Origin: Paraspadella gotoi
Lineage: Eukaryota; Chaetognatha
Length of the DNA stretch: 64,000 nucleotides
Assembly: GCA_051294375.1 (NCBI GenBank)
Contig: CM119268.1
Location: 16,645,181 to 16,709,180, forward strand
Reading direction: 5' to 3'
The number at the start of each line of letters is the position of its first letter. Positions within the stretch are counted from its first letter, which is position 1. A model generated the notes under the pieces. That model searched no databases. It was given only the letters and a program-made list of their open reading frames with translations, and was not told the DNA's origin. Of the stretch, positions 50,024 through 61,371 are shown piece by piece. A program made the position numbers and the translations under genes.

Positions 50024-50585
50024 GTGATATTACGTTAATTTTAAAAATTTTCACCATAACTCCATTTCCCCCATTCAGGACGCCGTCATCTTCTCTGGCT
50101 CTCTCCGCTCCAATCTGGATCCCGCCTCTTCCTATTCCGACGACCAAGTGTGGTCTGCCTTGGAGACTGCTTGCCTCAAGGACTTCGTAGCTTCCCTTCC
50201 CAAAGGCCTGAATCACTGCTGCGCCGAAGGAGGCACGGATCTCTCCGCCGGACAGCGCCAGCTCCTCTGCCTGGCGAGGGCTCTCTTGCGTCGGACCAAG
50301 ATTCTTGTCCTGGATGAATGCACGGCCTCCGTCGACCTCGGAACAGACGAAATCATCCAGCAGAGTCTGAAGAGAGACTCGGCGGAGCAGACCGTCGTCA
50401 CCATCGCCCATCGCCTCAACACCGTCCTCGATTACGATAAGATCCTGGTGCTGGAGGAGGGGAGGGTCAAGGAGTTCGACACGCCGGAAAGGCTCTTGGC
50501 CGACGAGAAATCCGCCTTTAAAGCTCTCGTCAATGATATGAGCGTGGCGGAGAGGCCGAGAAATGATTCGCGACTATACGTTTAA
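45173..50585 (+). CDS. ABC transporter, ABCC/MRP family, copy 2
   Basis: Tandem paralogue of the preceding transporter with the same intron positions. Exons: 45173-45390, 45578-46163, 46586-49888, 50079-50585 (TAA); about 1537 residues. Same order: TMD0 ([12 protein letters not shown]), L0, TMD1, NBD1 (Walker [35 protein letters not shown]), TMD2 ([20 protein letters not shown]), NBD2 ([45 protein letters not shown]). The NBD1 H-loop again lacks histidine (IVLNK), so the change precedes the duplication. NBD2 has Cys after the catalytic Glu of Walker B where copy 1 has Ala. The second and last exons are GC-rich with C/G-ending codons, while the 3.3 kb third exon is AT-rich like copy 1. The last intron has a GT donor and a long (GA)n tract. 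A likely poly(A) signal is at 50716. Confidence 0.95.
49948..50022. repeat. (GA)n microsatellite
   Basis: Pure GA tract in the last intron of ABCC copy 2. Confidence 0.95.
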
Positions 50586-50715
50586 TATTCAAACCTTTTT
50601 TTCCTCCGGTATTTCATCTGTAAATATGCTACATTTGTGTTTATTTAATTTTAGATTCTTTGAACATTCTAAAAATCCAATGAAACATAATTCATAAAGT
50701 TTTTATTTTATAAAC

Positions 50716-50721
50716 AATAAA
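50716..50721 (+). terminator. Likely poly(A) signal, ABCC copy 2
   Basis: AATAAA about 130 bases after the stop codon. Confidence 0.55.
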
Positions 50722-51235
50722 TTTAACAACAAAGCCAATAAATAATTTAAAAGGGCATAAAAGTGATATTGGAATGAAGTAGTATGTACGTAGAAGTTAT
50801 AATTGCAGTTGTTTTTAAACAACATATAAAATACGAAAGGTGAAGTATGGTGAATATATGCGGGCCATAAAATTCTTTTCACGTCCCGAAATCGTTCACG
50901 CGTGACAACGACCGAATCCGTCATGGCTGCCATTCCTACCGGCGCTCTTCGGCATATTCTCCCGGCGTCGTCGTTTTTTTACGGCGCCTCGTCTCGCCGA
51001 GTCGTTTAATGGGTTCATCTTGCGGCATCGTGTGGCAGCATCTTGTTAAAGCGTCTTATCACGCCGTAGCGTAGCGGTGCGCATCATTTCCGTCAAGCGT
51101 AGCGCTGGATTCCCAGCTTCGCTTCGCTAAAGGAAAACTCGGAGAAAAAAAATTATAAAAGAAAAAGAAAGATCCGGGTGGAATGTAGATTGTAGACGGA
51201 TAAGAAGGAATGGATGGAAACGGATGCGGGACAAA

Positions 51236-51237
<2 letters not shown>

Positions 51238-51316
<79 letters not shown>
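51238..51316. repeat. (GA)n microsatellite
   Basis: Pure GA tract between ABCC copy 2 and the myosin gene. Confidence 0.95.
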
Positions 51317-51317
<1 letters not shown>

Positions 51318-51691
51318 CAACAAAAGGGTATGAAGGAATGAAGGATGCTCCCAAGTCTCGGGCAAAAACAATAAACTTTGTTTTTTTCATTTTCTTTCCA
51401 CTGAAACTAAGAAAGTGAAAATGAAGCTGAGGAAGGAGAAGACCAAAGCAACCAACCAACTTGGCGGATGAGCGAGGCCCTTTCAGGCTCATCTTTGATA
51501 ATTCCCCCACTCAAGGACCATTAATTTCAGGGAAAAGATCTAAAAAATATAATTAGGAGATAAATTAAGTATTTTTTTTGTTTAGTTGCTCACGGGAAAA
51601 GGTTTTACGATTATTATACTAAACAATCCAGGCAACATAAGGAGAGAAAATTAAAGTCGGAAAATACTAGATGTAAATCATTTTATTTTCG

Positions 51692-52291
51692 GCAGCCTAA
51701 AAATCAAAAGTAGGACTTTTCAGGCTCCCTGTATACTATTTTAAACATTTATGTTTATTTTTTAAATCAATGAAGGAAAAAAATATATATGCGGCAAATA
51801 ACGAGGTTTCATCCTCAAAGCATGCATGAATATGTTTATATGTAACCTAATAAAACTTTTATATTATTTAACTTTCAGCAGCCTAAAAATCAAAAGTAGG
51901 ACTTTCTAGGCTCCTAATTCATTACTTTAAATATGCATTTTAAAAATTTTTGAAAAACAGTTTCATTGTTTACCAAAGAAAAATTAATCACAATAGTCAC
52001 AAAAAAACATCGTCAAAACATGCATAAATTATTTAAGTCATTTTAAAAATATCTAAGCTCTTGATCAACATTTTAAAAAAATAGTTTAAAAAAGATTTAG
52101 GATAATTTAAAATAATTAAGGCAAACCAGTTATAAACTCAGCAGCTTAGAAATCAAAAGTAGGACTTTCTAGGCTATATTTTTTTTTAAACTTAAATATT
52201 TTTAAAAATATTGTAGCCATTTTATAAAAGAGTTAATAATTTTTAACTTTCTGCAGCCTAAAAATCGAAAGTAGGACTTTCTAGGCTCCCT
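51692..52291. repeat. Four copies of a 36-39 bp hairpin motif
   Basis: Copies at 51692-51730, 51878-51914, 52141-52175 and 52253-52291 share GCAGCCTAAAAATCAAAAGT and then AGGACTTTCTAGGCT. Each can fold: AGCCTA with TAGGCT and AAAGT with ACTTT. Spacing is irregular (about 190, 260 and 110 bp), so this is not a simple satellite. It lies between the 3' ends of ABCC copy 2 and the myosin gene. Confidence 0.8.
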
Positions 52292-52557
52292 ATCTCCTAT
52301 TTTAAATTTTTTTTTAGTTTTTAATTTTAACAACAGATTTTTCGTTTGTAGGCATCTTGTCTACTACCATAACATTCACAGGCATCTAGTTTACAACCGT
52401 TAAGTACACTAAAAATGAATGAAATGAAAATGAGAAAAACATTATGAAAAAATTGATGAGAATATTTTTAACATGACTTACCTTTTCTTTAGAAATCCGA
52501 TCTTCAAGAGCGAAACTCACCTTAATAACTGGCCAAGATCGTCATCGATGGACCAAC

Positions 52558-53379
52558 TTACTTTTCCTGTCGCTTGACTTTGTAAGTATGATTAACGAGG
52601 TGCAGCCGGATGTGCGCCTGCATCTTCAGCATAATGATGGACAACGCCTTCTCCCGAATTTCCTCCAACTTGGATAATTTTCCCGCTCGAAACATCACCT
52701 GACGGTTGAGAAGTTGTAATGATCTTTAAAGAATCTTTATTAATCTTCATTAACTAATTCATTTGTGTTAAAAATTAAAATTATTGACCTTACCTTGGTG
52801 TGTCCCGTCCTGAAGTCGTCCGAGTCGAGACCAGACGTACAGAGCGCCCTCTGCGCGCATGCCTTTGGGTCGGACTTGAGGTCAGAGAAGATTTTGGGCG
52901 CAACGATCGAATAGCGAGACATAAAGTCCTGGTAGGGGACCTTGTTGGGAAGACCCAGCATGCAAATGCGGATTCCTTGTGGTAAGGGGAGATAAATCTA
53001 TAATTAATCATCAAACAATTTTAATATTGATTTTTTTTAAATTACTTCTTTTTTCCCTTACCCTCTAAAACTCCGTTGCAGGTAAGTTGATGCATCACCA
53101 ACGGAGCATCGATGTATCCCGACTTTTTGATTTCGTTGGGGATGATGCAGCGGACGAAGTGAGGGTGAGTCGAGTGCAGGTTAGTCATCAATTTCATCAG
53201 GGATTCCCTAGAGGAAAAGGACAAAAAGAAAAAAAAAATAGAGAAAGAAAGCGATAAGAATAGCCTAAATAAATTAATAAATACATTAATAAATAAATAA
53301 ATTAAAAATAAATAAATAAATAAATATATATATAAATAAATAAATTAAAAATAAATAAATAAATAAATAAATATATATA

Positions 53380-53411
<32 letters not shown>

Positions 53412-53440
53412 AAATAAATAAATAAATAAATAAATAAATA

Positions 53441-53476
<36 letters not shown>

Positions 53477-56400
53477 AAATTAAATAAATTATCAATCTGT
53501 AGTTTAATCTATAGTTTAATACATCATAAAATGGCTAGCTGACTGGCAGTAAGTTCAATCAGTCGATCACCCTCACCTGTGGCCCGCAGAAATGGTCATG
53601 AGGGCCGAGCCTTTCTTTTTCTCGTCCGCTTTGTCTTGAAAGACAATGGCGACGACGGAATTTCCTGCTCCTTGCATTAGATTGACGACGGCTTCGTTGA
53701 CGGGGTCCTGGAAGAGGACGGGGAGAGTAAAAGCCCCGAAGAAGATCTCTAGGACTAATTCACAATTATATTCTAAACCTTTAAAAGTAAATTTAAATTT
53801 TTTTTTTTTTTTATTAGAGTCTTCATTCAGCTAACCTTGTTCTTGAATAGCCAGCCGGTGACGTTGTAGCCGACCATGCCCGCGTAGTGGGCGATCATGA
53901 AGTGCGCTTCAGGCGCGCCCTTCTTGGGCGGTTTCGGCTTCCCGATCCCTTCCGTTTTGCCCAGATGTTTTCCCATCAACTTTTCAAGGAAAGTCTTGTC
54001 CGTTGCCTTGGGAACGATGCACTCTTCCTCCAGAATGCTGTCCAAAAGAGTTTTTAGGTAAATTATGATTAAAAATGTTACGGAAAAAGATTTGTTTTGT
54101 TTTAAATCACACAATCGTTTAAATCATTCATCCCCCCATTTTAAATGCTATGGTCAAAAATAAACTTTTCTTGCACCTCAGGATGCCCATTTTTTTCTCG
54201 ATCAAGTCGATCGTTTTCTGCAGATCCAGACCAAAATCGATGAAGTCCCACGTGATCCCTTCCGCCTTGTACTCTTCTTGCTCTTCCACGAACATGTGGT
54301 GATTGAAGAACTGCTGGAGTCGCTCGTTGGTGTAATTGATGAGCAGCTGCTCCAGCACGTTGAGCTCGAAGATCTCGAAACCTGGATGTGTCAAAATACT
54401 AGGTCTTTCAAACTATAAGTGATAAATTTTAATGAATTAATCAAGCCTTAAAGTAATTTACTCATTTTCTAGTTAACACTAAATGAATCAAAGGGCAATA
54501 ATAAAGTCTATAACAAACACTCAATCAATCCATCAATCAATCAATCAATTATAACCGACCCGCGATGTCAAGGACCCCGATGAAGTGCTTCTTGACGTTG
54601 GGCGTCTCTAGAGACTCGTTGACTTTGGCGACCATCCAATCGAAGACTCGGGCGTACATCGATTTGGAGGAAGCGGAGATTGAGAAGCGGACTTGGTCTA
54701 CATTCTGACCCTTTTTCACGTAGTCCTTCCCGACCTAAAAAGTATTGGGATAAAATGGGAAGTGAAAAGTCTTGGGATGAAAGAATGGGCTATTCCACAA
54801 CGGCTTTATTGGTCGAGCGATTATTGGTAAACAATGGTAAAAAAAATTAATACTGTAACAAATTAATTTTTTATTATGACTAAAAATAAATAAAAGATAA
54901 ATAAGATACTAAGTAACTTTAACAATAAAATGATTTTTCTCTGTTTCGTTCTGTATGTTTACTTTCATAATTTTTTCCATATTTCGAAATCTTGAAATAG
55001 TTCCCAGTGCCCTAGCCCAAGAAAGCCAAGCCCAACGCACCTTCAGTTTGGGCTTGGTGAAGGTGTCAATGAAGAGATCGACATCGACTTCGATGAGGGC
55101 GGCGGTGTTTTTGATCTCGTCGGTTCCATCCGGTTCCGCCTGCTCCTCTCTTCCCTTCTGTTTCCACTTGGCGTTGCCGAGATGAGCGATCGCCATCGAC
55201 GATTTGTACATCCCGGATTTCTCCTCCTGGGAAAGGGGGAAGTGGAAAGGGGATATAGATAAAAGGGGAAGGGGGAAAAGGGAAAGGGGAAAGGTGGAAG
55301 GGAAGAGGGTAATGGGAAGGGATAGGGGAAGGAGAAAGGGGAAAGAGGGGAAAGGGAGAGGGGTTAGGGGGAAGGGAAAAGGGGATAGGGGAAGGAAAAA
55401 GAGGGAAAGGGGAAAAAGGAAAGGGGAGAGAGGGAAGGGAAAAGGGATAGGGGAAGGGGAAAGAGGGATAGGGGAAAGATGGAAAGAGGAAAGGGAAAGG
55501 GAAAGGGAAAGGGAAAGGGAAAGGGAAAGGGGAAAGGGAAAAAGGGAAAGGGAAAGGGGAAAGGGAAACAGGGAAAGGGAAAAGGAAAGAGTTGAGGAGA
55601 AAGCGGAAAGAGAAAGGAGAGGGGGCGAGGTTTGTGGATTGTGTTTGAAAAAAGTGACTTATTAAAATCTATTCTATTTGAAATTAACAGGAATTAAAAA
55701 GATAATTTTTTTTTTAAAATCGTTAGAGCCACTAATAGTTAGGACTAGCCACTTTTATCTCCGTCACTTTTAATGGTTATATTTAAATCTCAATAAACCA
55801 TTTCTAGTTCTTTTGTTAAAATTTAAAAGATGAAAATCAATCTTATTTTTCTCAAAATTTAATGAGAGCTTTACCAATTTTAACCGCCGCATTTCCTCAC
55901 CTGAGTGAAGCCGAGAATGTCGAGTCCCTCGTCCGTCGCCCTCATCTCTTCCGCGTCGTCGATCCCCGGCACAGTCAACACCCCCTGACTGATGAAGTAG
56001 TAGGCGCCAGGGTCGGGCTTGGAGCTCAACCGGCACATCTGGTGATACTGCGGAAAGGCGTCCGTCATCAGCTGGTAGAAGATGTGGTAGTTTCGCTCCA
56101 CCTCCAGCTGGAAGGTGATGCGGGACTTCTCCAGCAGGTAAGTCTCGATGTCGGCCGAGGCGATCTTGAAGGTCGACCCGAAGTGGATGCGGATGAACTT
56201 ACCCTGGAAGTTGTTGTGCGGGTTGCGGGGGATGGAGAAAGGTGTTTACGGATGATTAAATCAGGGAATTATGATCTGCAAATGGTAAATGGAGCCTGAT
56301 CTCTGACTTTTCTGACATCCATTATTAATCCGGATAAATAATATAGAGACTGAGGCGAAAAACAACAAAAACAACAATAATTGAAACAACAACTGCAATC

Positions 56401-57799
56401 AGCAAAGAACTCACGAATCTGGAGGAGTTATTATTCCTGACGGTCTTTGCGTTGCCGTACGCTTCCAAAGGCGGGTTGGCCTGGATGATTTGCTCCTCCA
56501 AGGATCCGTGCGAATGCCCCTTTGATTTCGCAGCGTGGGGATCGGCGCAGTTGAGCGCGTAGTACTGAAGGACCTTCTTCGTGTTCTCGGTCTTTCCGGC
56601 GCCGGATTCGCCGGTGATGAGGGAGGACTGGTTTTTGGTTTCTGTAAAAATAGTTTGATTGGAAATTGAGAGAAAAGGAAAACAGAGAGAAAAAGATCGA
56701 GAGAGAAATTTTTAAGTTAAACATTTTTCAAGATTTATTTTTTTTTTTATCACAACTCTACTTTCACAAGAATAGGATACAAGGAAATGTTTTTATTTAC
56801 TTTTAGAAACTACACTTCACAAAACAAAATAATATTTAACTAAATATGCAGCGCTTAAACCAAAAACAACATCTTCAAGAACCACAGCACACTGATTTCA
56901 CCCATCTCAAATAACCTCAGCACTTAAACTCACCCACTCCCCAAGAACTGCAGCGCTAAAGCCAAACTCACCCATCTCCAAGAACTGCAGCGCCCCGTCG
57001 GCGATGGCATATAGATGAGGCGGCGCCTCGTTCCTCCTCTTGTTCCTGTAAAAATCCCTCATGATCTGCGTGTACACGTTCAACCATTTGTAAGGGTTGA
57101 TGCACACGCAGAAAAGGCCCGAGTAGGTGTAGATCTGGAGGACTTGGTAACGACTTCGCAGGTTGTGCAAGACGCAAGCCTTGTTGAGAACGGATAGATT
57201 GGACATGTCTTCCTCCTGTGAGATATGTACATCGTTTGATGAGAATTAGGGTTCAACTTTATAATAAAGTAATAGAACTAGAAGTATTTGATTTAGTTTT
57301 ATAAAATATTAAAATATTAAAAAAATATTTAATAACTTGACAAAACCATTTTAGTCTTGTTGCACAAAACGAACGGTTGAGTTAGACCTATATATAATTC
57401 AAATCATTGACCTCACCTTTTACAATCTTCGTCCCGAAATTAAAATCATTTCCCTTACCTTTTCAAACTTGGGCGGATTCCGTTCGAAAACTTCCGCCTT
57501 CGGGTGGGAGACGATCTTTCCATCGGCTCGTTCCACATCGATCGTGTCTCCTTTGTCTTTGACGACCTTGCACTTGATGTAGACTTCGTCCGGATCGGGA
57601 ACCCATCGCTCGATCTGGGAAAGAGAGGGCGGATAGATAGATAGATTACAATTTCAGATATATAATTCAAATTATACATTTTTTCCCGACAAACCTGCGC
57701 GTCGAAGTTGACCGAACGCTCTTTGACGAGCTCGTTCAAAGGCGTTTGAAGCCAGATCCAATCGGGGTGGTTGGGCGAGAGACGGACCTTCTTCTCCAT
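52558..57799 (-). CDS. Class II myosin heavy chain motor domain, tail-less
   Basis: Actin-activated ATPase motor. Exons in order of translation: 57695-57799 (ATG), 57459-57614, 56972-57215, 56415-56641, 55901-56203, 55041-55226, 54560-54734, 54177-54381, 53836-54037, 53577-53707, 53062-53207, 52794-52975, 52558-52698. All phases join and give about 800 residues. Visible: SH3-like N-terminus ending in NPPKFEK, P-loop GESGAGKT, switch I NNNSSRF, switch II DIAGFEIFE across exons 7/8, [11 protein letters not shown], the actin-binding helix [31 protein letters not shown], converter [12 protein letters not shown], and one IQ-like stretch ([22 protein letters not shown]). It then reaches TAA. A class II myosin normally continues about 1100 residues into a coiled-coil rod, but none is seen in 50586-52557. 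The stop overlaps a strong donor (GTAAGT at 52561-52556), so more 3' exons are possible, but the convergent ABC gene limits the space. Relay-helix residues (NVLEQLLIN) differ from usual muscle myosin. Confidence 0.93.
53275..53485. repeat. (AAAT)n microsatellite
   Basis: AAAT units with short TATA interruptions, in a myosin intron. Confidence 0.93.
55229..55625. repeat. (GGGAAA)-type purine tract
   Basis: Nearly pure purine on the plus strand. Read from the myosin (minus) strand it is a 400-base pyrimidine tract that abuts the acceptor of the exon at 55041-55226. Confidence 0.9.
56880..57000 (-). repeat. Tandem array of exon 3' end plus splice donor (myosin)
   Basis: Read on the minus strand, the tail of myosin exon 3 and its donor (GCGCTGCAGTTCTTGGAGAT then GGGTGAGT) is repeated directly downstream in about 33-37 bp steps: GCGCTGCAGTTCTTGGGGAG with GGGTGAGTTT, GTGCTGAGGTTATTTGAGAT with GGGTGAAATC, then GTGCTGTGGTTCTTGAAGAT without a donor, and a last partial unit. 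Similarity falls with distance from the true exon. Confidence 0.88.
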
Positions 57800-58959
57800 T
57801 TTGAGGCGGAGGTGGCAGTTAGTTTAGTATAGTCGTTGTCGTTTACCTTAATTAAATAAATGAAAAAAAAGAAAACCTCTTCTGAGATTTAAAGAATGAA
57901 GAAAAAGTGAACGGATCTCCTTCAGCAAACCTCGGATATATATATCAACGTGTTTGGTCTTATCGACAACTTTAATGGATCTTTGCCGAATTTGTTTTCT
58001 CTCGCGCCAAGAATCTACGAATCTAAATCGAACTCTTCCCTCCCCCCACGCCCTCTCTCGGCTGATCTTTTCTCTCATTCGTTGGACAGAAATTTCGGAA
58101 TGGATTCAATTTTTCTTACTCGTTCGCCATCGTTTCTTTTTTTTTTTAACAGAACAGATATTTTGAAAGTATATATTGGCCCTTTTCAAATAAGTATTTA
58201 TCTTCATTAATTTATGTTGAACATGAGCTATATGTAATTCTAAACACTGATATTTACGTAGTATTTTGACTATTATATTTATTTAAGAAACCTAATTTCT
58301 CGGAAATTATAGCTGCTCATAAAAAAAAGGATTTTTGTAATATTTTGTTTTATCTTCAGCGTCATTTTCATTAATCTCAGAAACGCATTAATCAACTTTA
58401 GAAAATAAAAAAAGTGTAAAAAGCTTAACAAAACAATAAGAAAGAGAAATAAAGAAAAAAAAAACATCTTTCTCGTTTACGTTGATTCGATTTGATCTTT
58501 TGTTTGATCAAAACTCGCACGATTCGAATATCGACGTCGGCTGAGATTGTTATGACGTTTCCGCGATGGGAGGAAACCGAAACAGTTGGATGCTTTTTTC
58601 GTTTTATGCAATATTTTATGGGTTTTTTTTTCTTAAGGCTGCCGGCAGCGACTCGGGAAGAAAACTTTTCGGTCAGTCTATCTGTTATAAATGAAAACTC
58701 TCTGCTTTGAACACGAGGTCAGTCTATCTGTAATTTTTTTTTATTTAAAAAGATAAAGGTTTTTGAGGTTGACAAACCAAGCTCAACAATGTATACAACT
58801 AAAAATAATGATTAAGAATTATTAAAATTGAATAGGATTAGGACAAAAACAAACTTTATCTCCTAACCATTCCCCATTGCTTTTTTTCATAATCGGAATC
58901 ACGATCATAGAATGTACGTTTCGCTCTTTTCTGTTTAAAAAAAAAACATAACATTCTTT

Positions 58960-59074
58960 TCATTCAAAGTCGATATCAAACGTCCGGCAGCCGAATGTCA
59001 AACTGACGGAATTGTGACTTCTAAAGTTTCCGGCGTCGGTCGAGATCAAAGAAATCGCCAGAGTTTGATTGAAT
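58960..59074 (-). CDS. Candidate 3'-terminal exon, unknown protein
   Basis: After a CAG acceptor at 59077-59075 a frame opens with 37 codons (FNQTLAISLISTDAGNFRSH near its start, FGCRTFDIDFE at its end) and stops at TGA. Base composition is higher in GC than the flanks. It needs a preceding exon ending in phase 2. The candidate exon at 59617-59892 ends in phase 0 and does not fit. It is unrecognised and could be chance. Confidence 0.22.
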
Positions 59075-59297
59075 CTGCCGACGTGAGGATTTGCTTAATT
59101 TGATGGAACAATTGTGAAGACAGTCACAGTTTTCTAATTGTGTTACTTTCAATGGTGCTTATGATATCCTCCTTATATTTTATTGACATTTTCATATTTT
59201 GATCTTTTACATTTAAAAAGATTTTTAAAAAGATTAAATATTTCTTTTTAAATTTCCCTTTTTCTCTTGACAAGTTCGCTAATTTTTTTGTTGAGTC

Positions 59298-59369
59298 GTG
59301 AAACAGCTCAAGGGTGAAAATGAAGAACTTCTCCAGGAAATAAAAGAACAAAAACTTGTCTCCTCGTAA
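59298..59369 (+). CDS. Candidate small coiled-coil-like terminal exon
   Basis: After a T-rich stretch and TTGAG, the plus strand reads VKQLKGENEELLQEIKEQKL and then stops at TAA within a few codons. Leucine spacing and Glu/Lys content look like a coiled coil. No upstream exon was found. It is short and AT-rich, so it is only a weak candidate. Confidence 0.15.
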   Translation: MKQLKGENEELLQEIKEQKLVSS

Positions 59370-59616
59370 GATAATAAAAAAAGTTCAAAACGAGAAAAAA
59401 AAAAAGAATAAAGTTCATTTTCTCCGATTTCAAATATGCGTAAATATATAAAAGTAAATAGATAACAAACTAAACAAACAAAAAAAGAAGAAAAATTTAA
59501 CGATATAAAACCAACGAAAAAGAAGAAACAAGGAAAATTGATATTTAGCTCGTCGCCACCATAAAACCCCCCCACCACCCACCCCCCAAAAAAAAACTTA
59601 TAAAAAAAGTATTTAC

Positions 59617-59892
59617 CTTTTTGCGTCGAGATTTGAAATAACCGTCGATGTCTACCGATGGAACCAAAAAAAAACCCCAAATGCGCGTAATTCTAACGAA
59701 GCGCCGGAGACGGATGAGCTTGGGTCGGGGTGGAGCCGGTGGTTTTCGACGACGGGATTCGGCGTTGTCTTCTTCGTCGATGCCTCCGTCGGTCGAAGGA
59801 TCGATCATCGCGCCCTCTTTTATACCCCGAGGGCCGTCCGACGGATCGTGGTGGGGCCTTTCGAGAGCCTCTTCCCCGCTCGGGCCCGGCAT
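59617..59892 (-). CDS. Candidate first coding exon, unknown protein
   Basis: Minus-strand ATG at 59892 with an in-frame TAA two codons upstream. It opens 92 codons beginning MPGPSGEEALERP and ending GYFKSRRKK, followed by a GTAAAT donor in phase 0. The product would be acidic, then Pro/Arg-rich. I do not recognise it. It lies next to a (GTC)n-type repeat, which lowers confidence. No matching phase-0 downstream exon was found before the myosin start at 57799. Confidence 0.3.
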
Positions 59893-59902
59893 CGCTTACG
59901 TC

Positions 59903-60032
59903 GTGGTCGTCGTTGTAGTCGTCGTTGTCGTCGTTGTGGTCGTCGTCGTGGTCGTCGTTGTGGTTGTCGTTGTGGTCGTCGTTGTGGTCGTCGTTGTGTT
60001 CGTCGTTGTGGTCGTCGCCGTGGTCGTCATCG
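59903..60032. repeat. Degenerate GTCGTCGTTGTG minisatellite
   Basis: GTC-based triplets with GTTGTG interruptions. On the minus strand it reads as Asp-Asp-His-Asn repeats. Confidence 0.8.
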
Positions 60033-60785
60033 TCTATACTTGAAAACATTGTTGTGAAATAAAAATATTCTTTTTTGAACGGCTAAATTAACTAACAATA
60101 CTAAAAGTATGACACTAAAACAACTTTCGCATAAGATTCACGCTACTGGAAATGAAGTTTCAAAATGAAAAGCGGGAATTCTATAAACACTTTGTCTTAG
60201 GAATAAAGTACCATCATACCATCAACGGTAGGTACATTCCGTTGATGATTCATAACTGCGAGTCACATTTTTCCTGATCAAATTATCATCGAACTTGCTT
60301 AAACTTGGTGGAAAACGACTTACTCTTAGGCTGAATTTTTATGCTCCTGACTTCAGCTAATAGTAGTCACTGCAAAATTCAAATCAGATGAGAAACCAAT
60401 GTTTATTTCGAAATGAGTGGAAATAGATTTTCTGTTTTTCATTCCAAGATACATCAGGAATGTCAGGCAAACAATATCAGTTGCCTTCTCCGACGAAATC
60501 GCCGAAGTTTCGTCCTCGAAAGAATGCAATTTAATATTTATTCATCTTTATGATCCAAGTATTTTTAGCATTAGAAATCAATCGGATATCGTTTTCCTCT
60601 CGTTAGAAAACGGAATGACTTGAGAAAACTAACATGTGATGCATTAAGAAGAGGGTGGGACTTATCAAGAAAAGGGGAGGTGGAAAGAGAGGGAGGAATG
60701 GAAAATACAAACAAGAAATAAATCAAGAAAAAAAAATCTTAAAAGCAATAGAAATCGAGCCAGCTTTCGATGGTAACCAAATATT

Positions 60786-60954
60786 AATGCGATGATAACT
60801 AAATATTGATGCGATGATAACCAATAATTGATGCGATGATAATAAAATAGCTGATGTGATGATAATCAAATGATTGATGCGATGATAGTCATTCATTGAT
60901 GTGATGATAATCATTCATTGATATGGTAATAATCATTCATTGATNNNNNNNNNN
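60786..60954. repeat. Minisatellite ending in a scaffold gap
   Basis: About seven to eight units of 18-24 bp based on TTGATGCGATGATAA, diverging to TTGATGTGATGATAA and CATTCATTGATATGG. Runs into 10 N at 60945-60954. Confidence 0.85.
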
Positions 60955-61308
60955 ATGGCTCGATAAAAAGTCAGGGGGAAAAAAGAAGATGAATGAAATC
61001 CCACACCCAAGGAATCAGCGGGAGAAAACAAAAGGGAAGAGGATTGACGGGCAGATTAGAGCAATTAAAGATATATGGATCTCGAAGTGAACGGACGGAC
61101 GGGCTTATTGGCGGACGGACAAATGAACTGGCGATGAGTAACGATCAGAAAATGAGCGAAGGATATATAGCGTCAATTATACTCGCGTAATTTCCATGAG
61201 GCACAGACGTTAAGAGTTAAGAAGTAAAAAAAGAAATATATATATATATATAATATAATATATAATATATCTAATATGCAGATTGATTTCCTGTCCAGCG
61301 TGGAACTC

Positions 61309-61314
61309 ACTCAC

Positions 61315-61369
<55 letters not shown>
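61309..61369. repeat. (TC)n microsatellite
   Basis: CTCA units grading into pure TC. Confidence 0.95.

Positions 61370-61371
<2 letters not shown>

Noticed and set aside
50960-51120. Possible tRNA (A-box-like TAGCGTAGCGG)
   Set aside because: No convincing B box, acceptor stem or anticodon arm.
53286-53495. Ile/Tyr/Leu/Phe repeat protein
   Set aside because: Translation of the (AAAT)n microsatellite.
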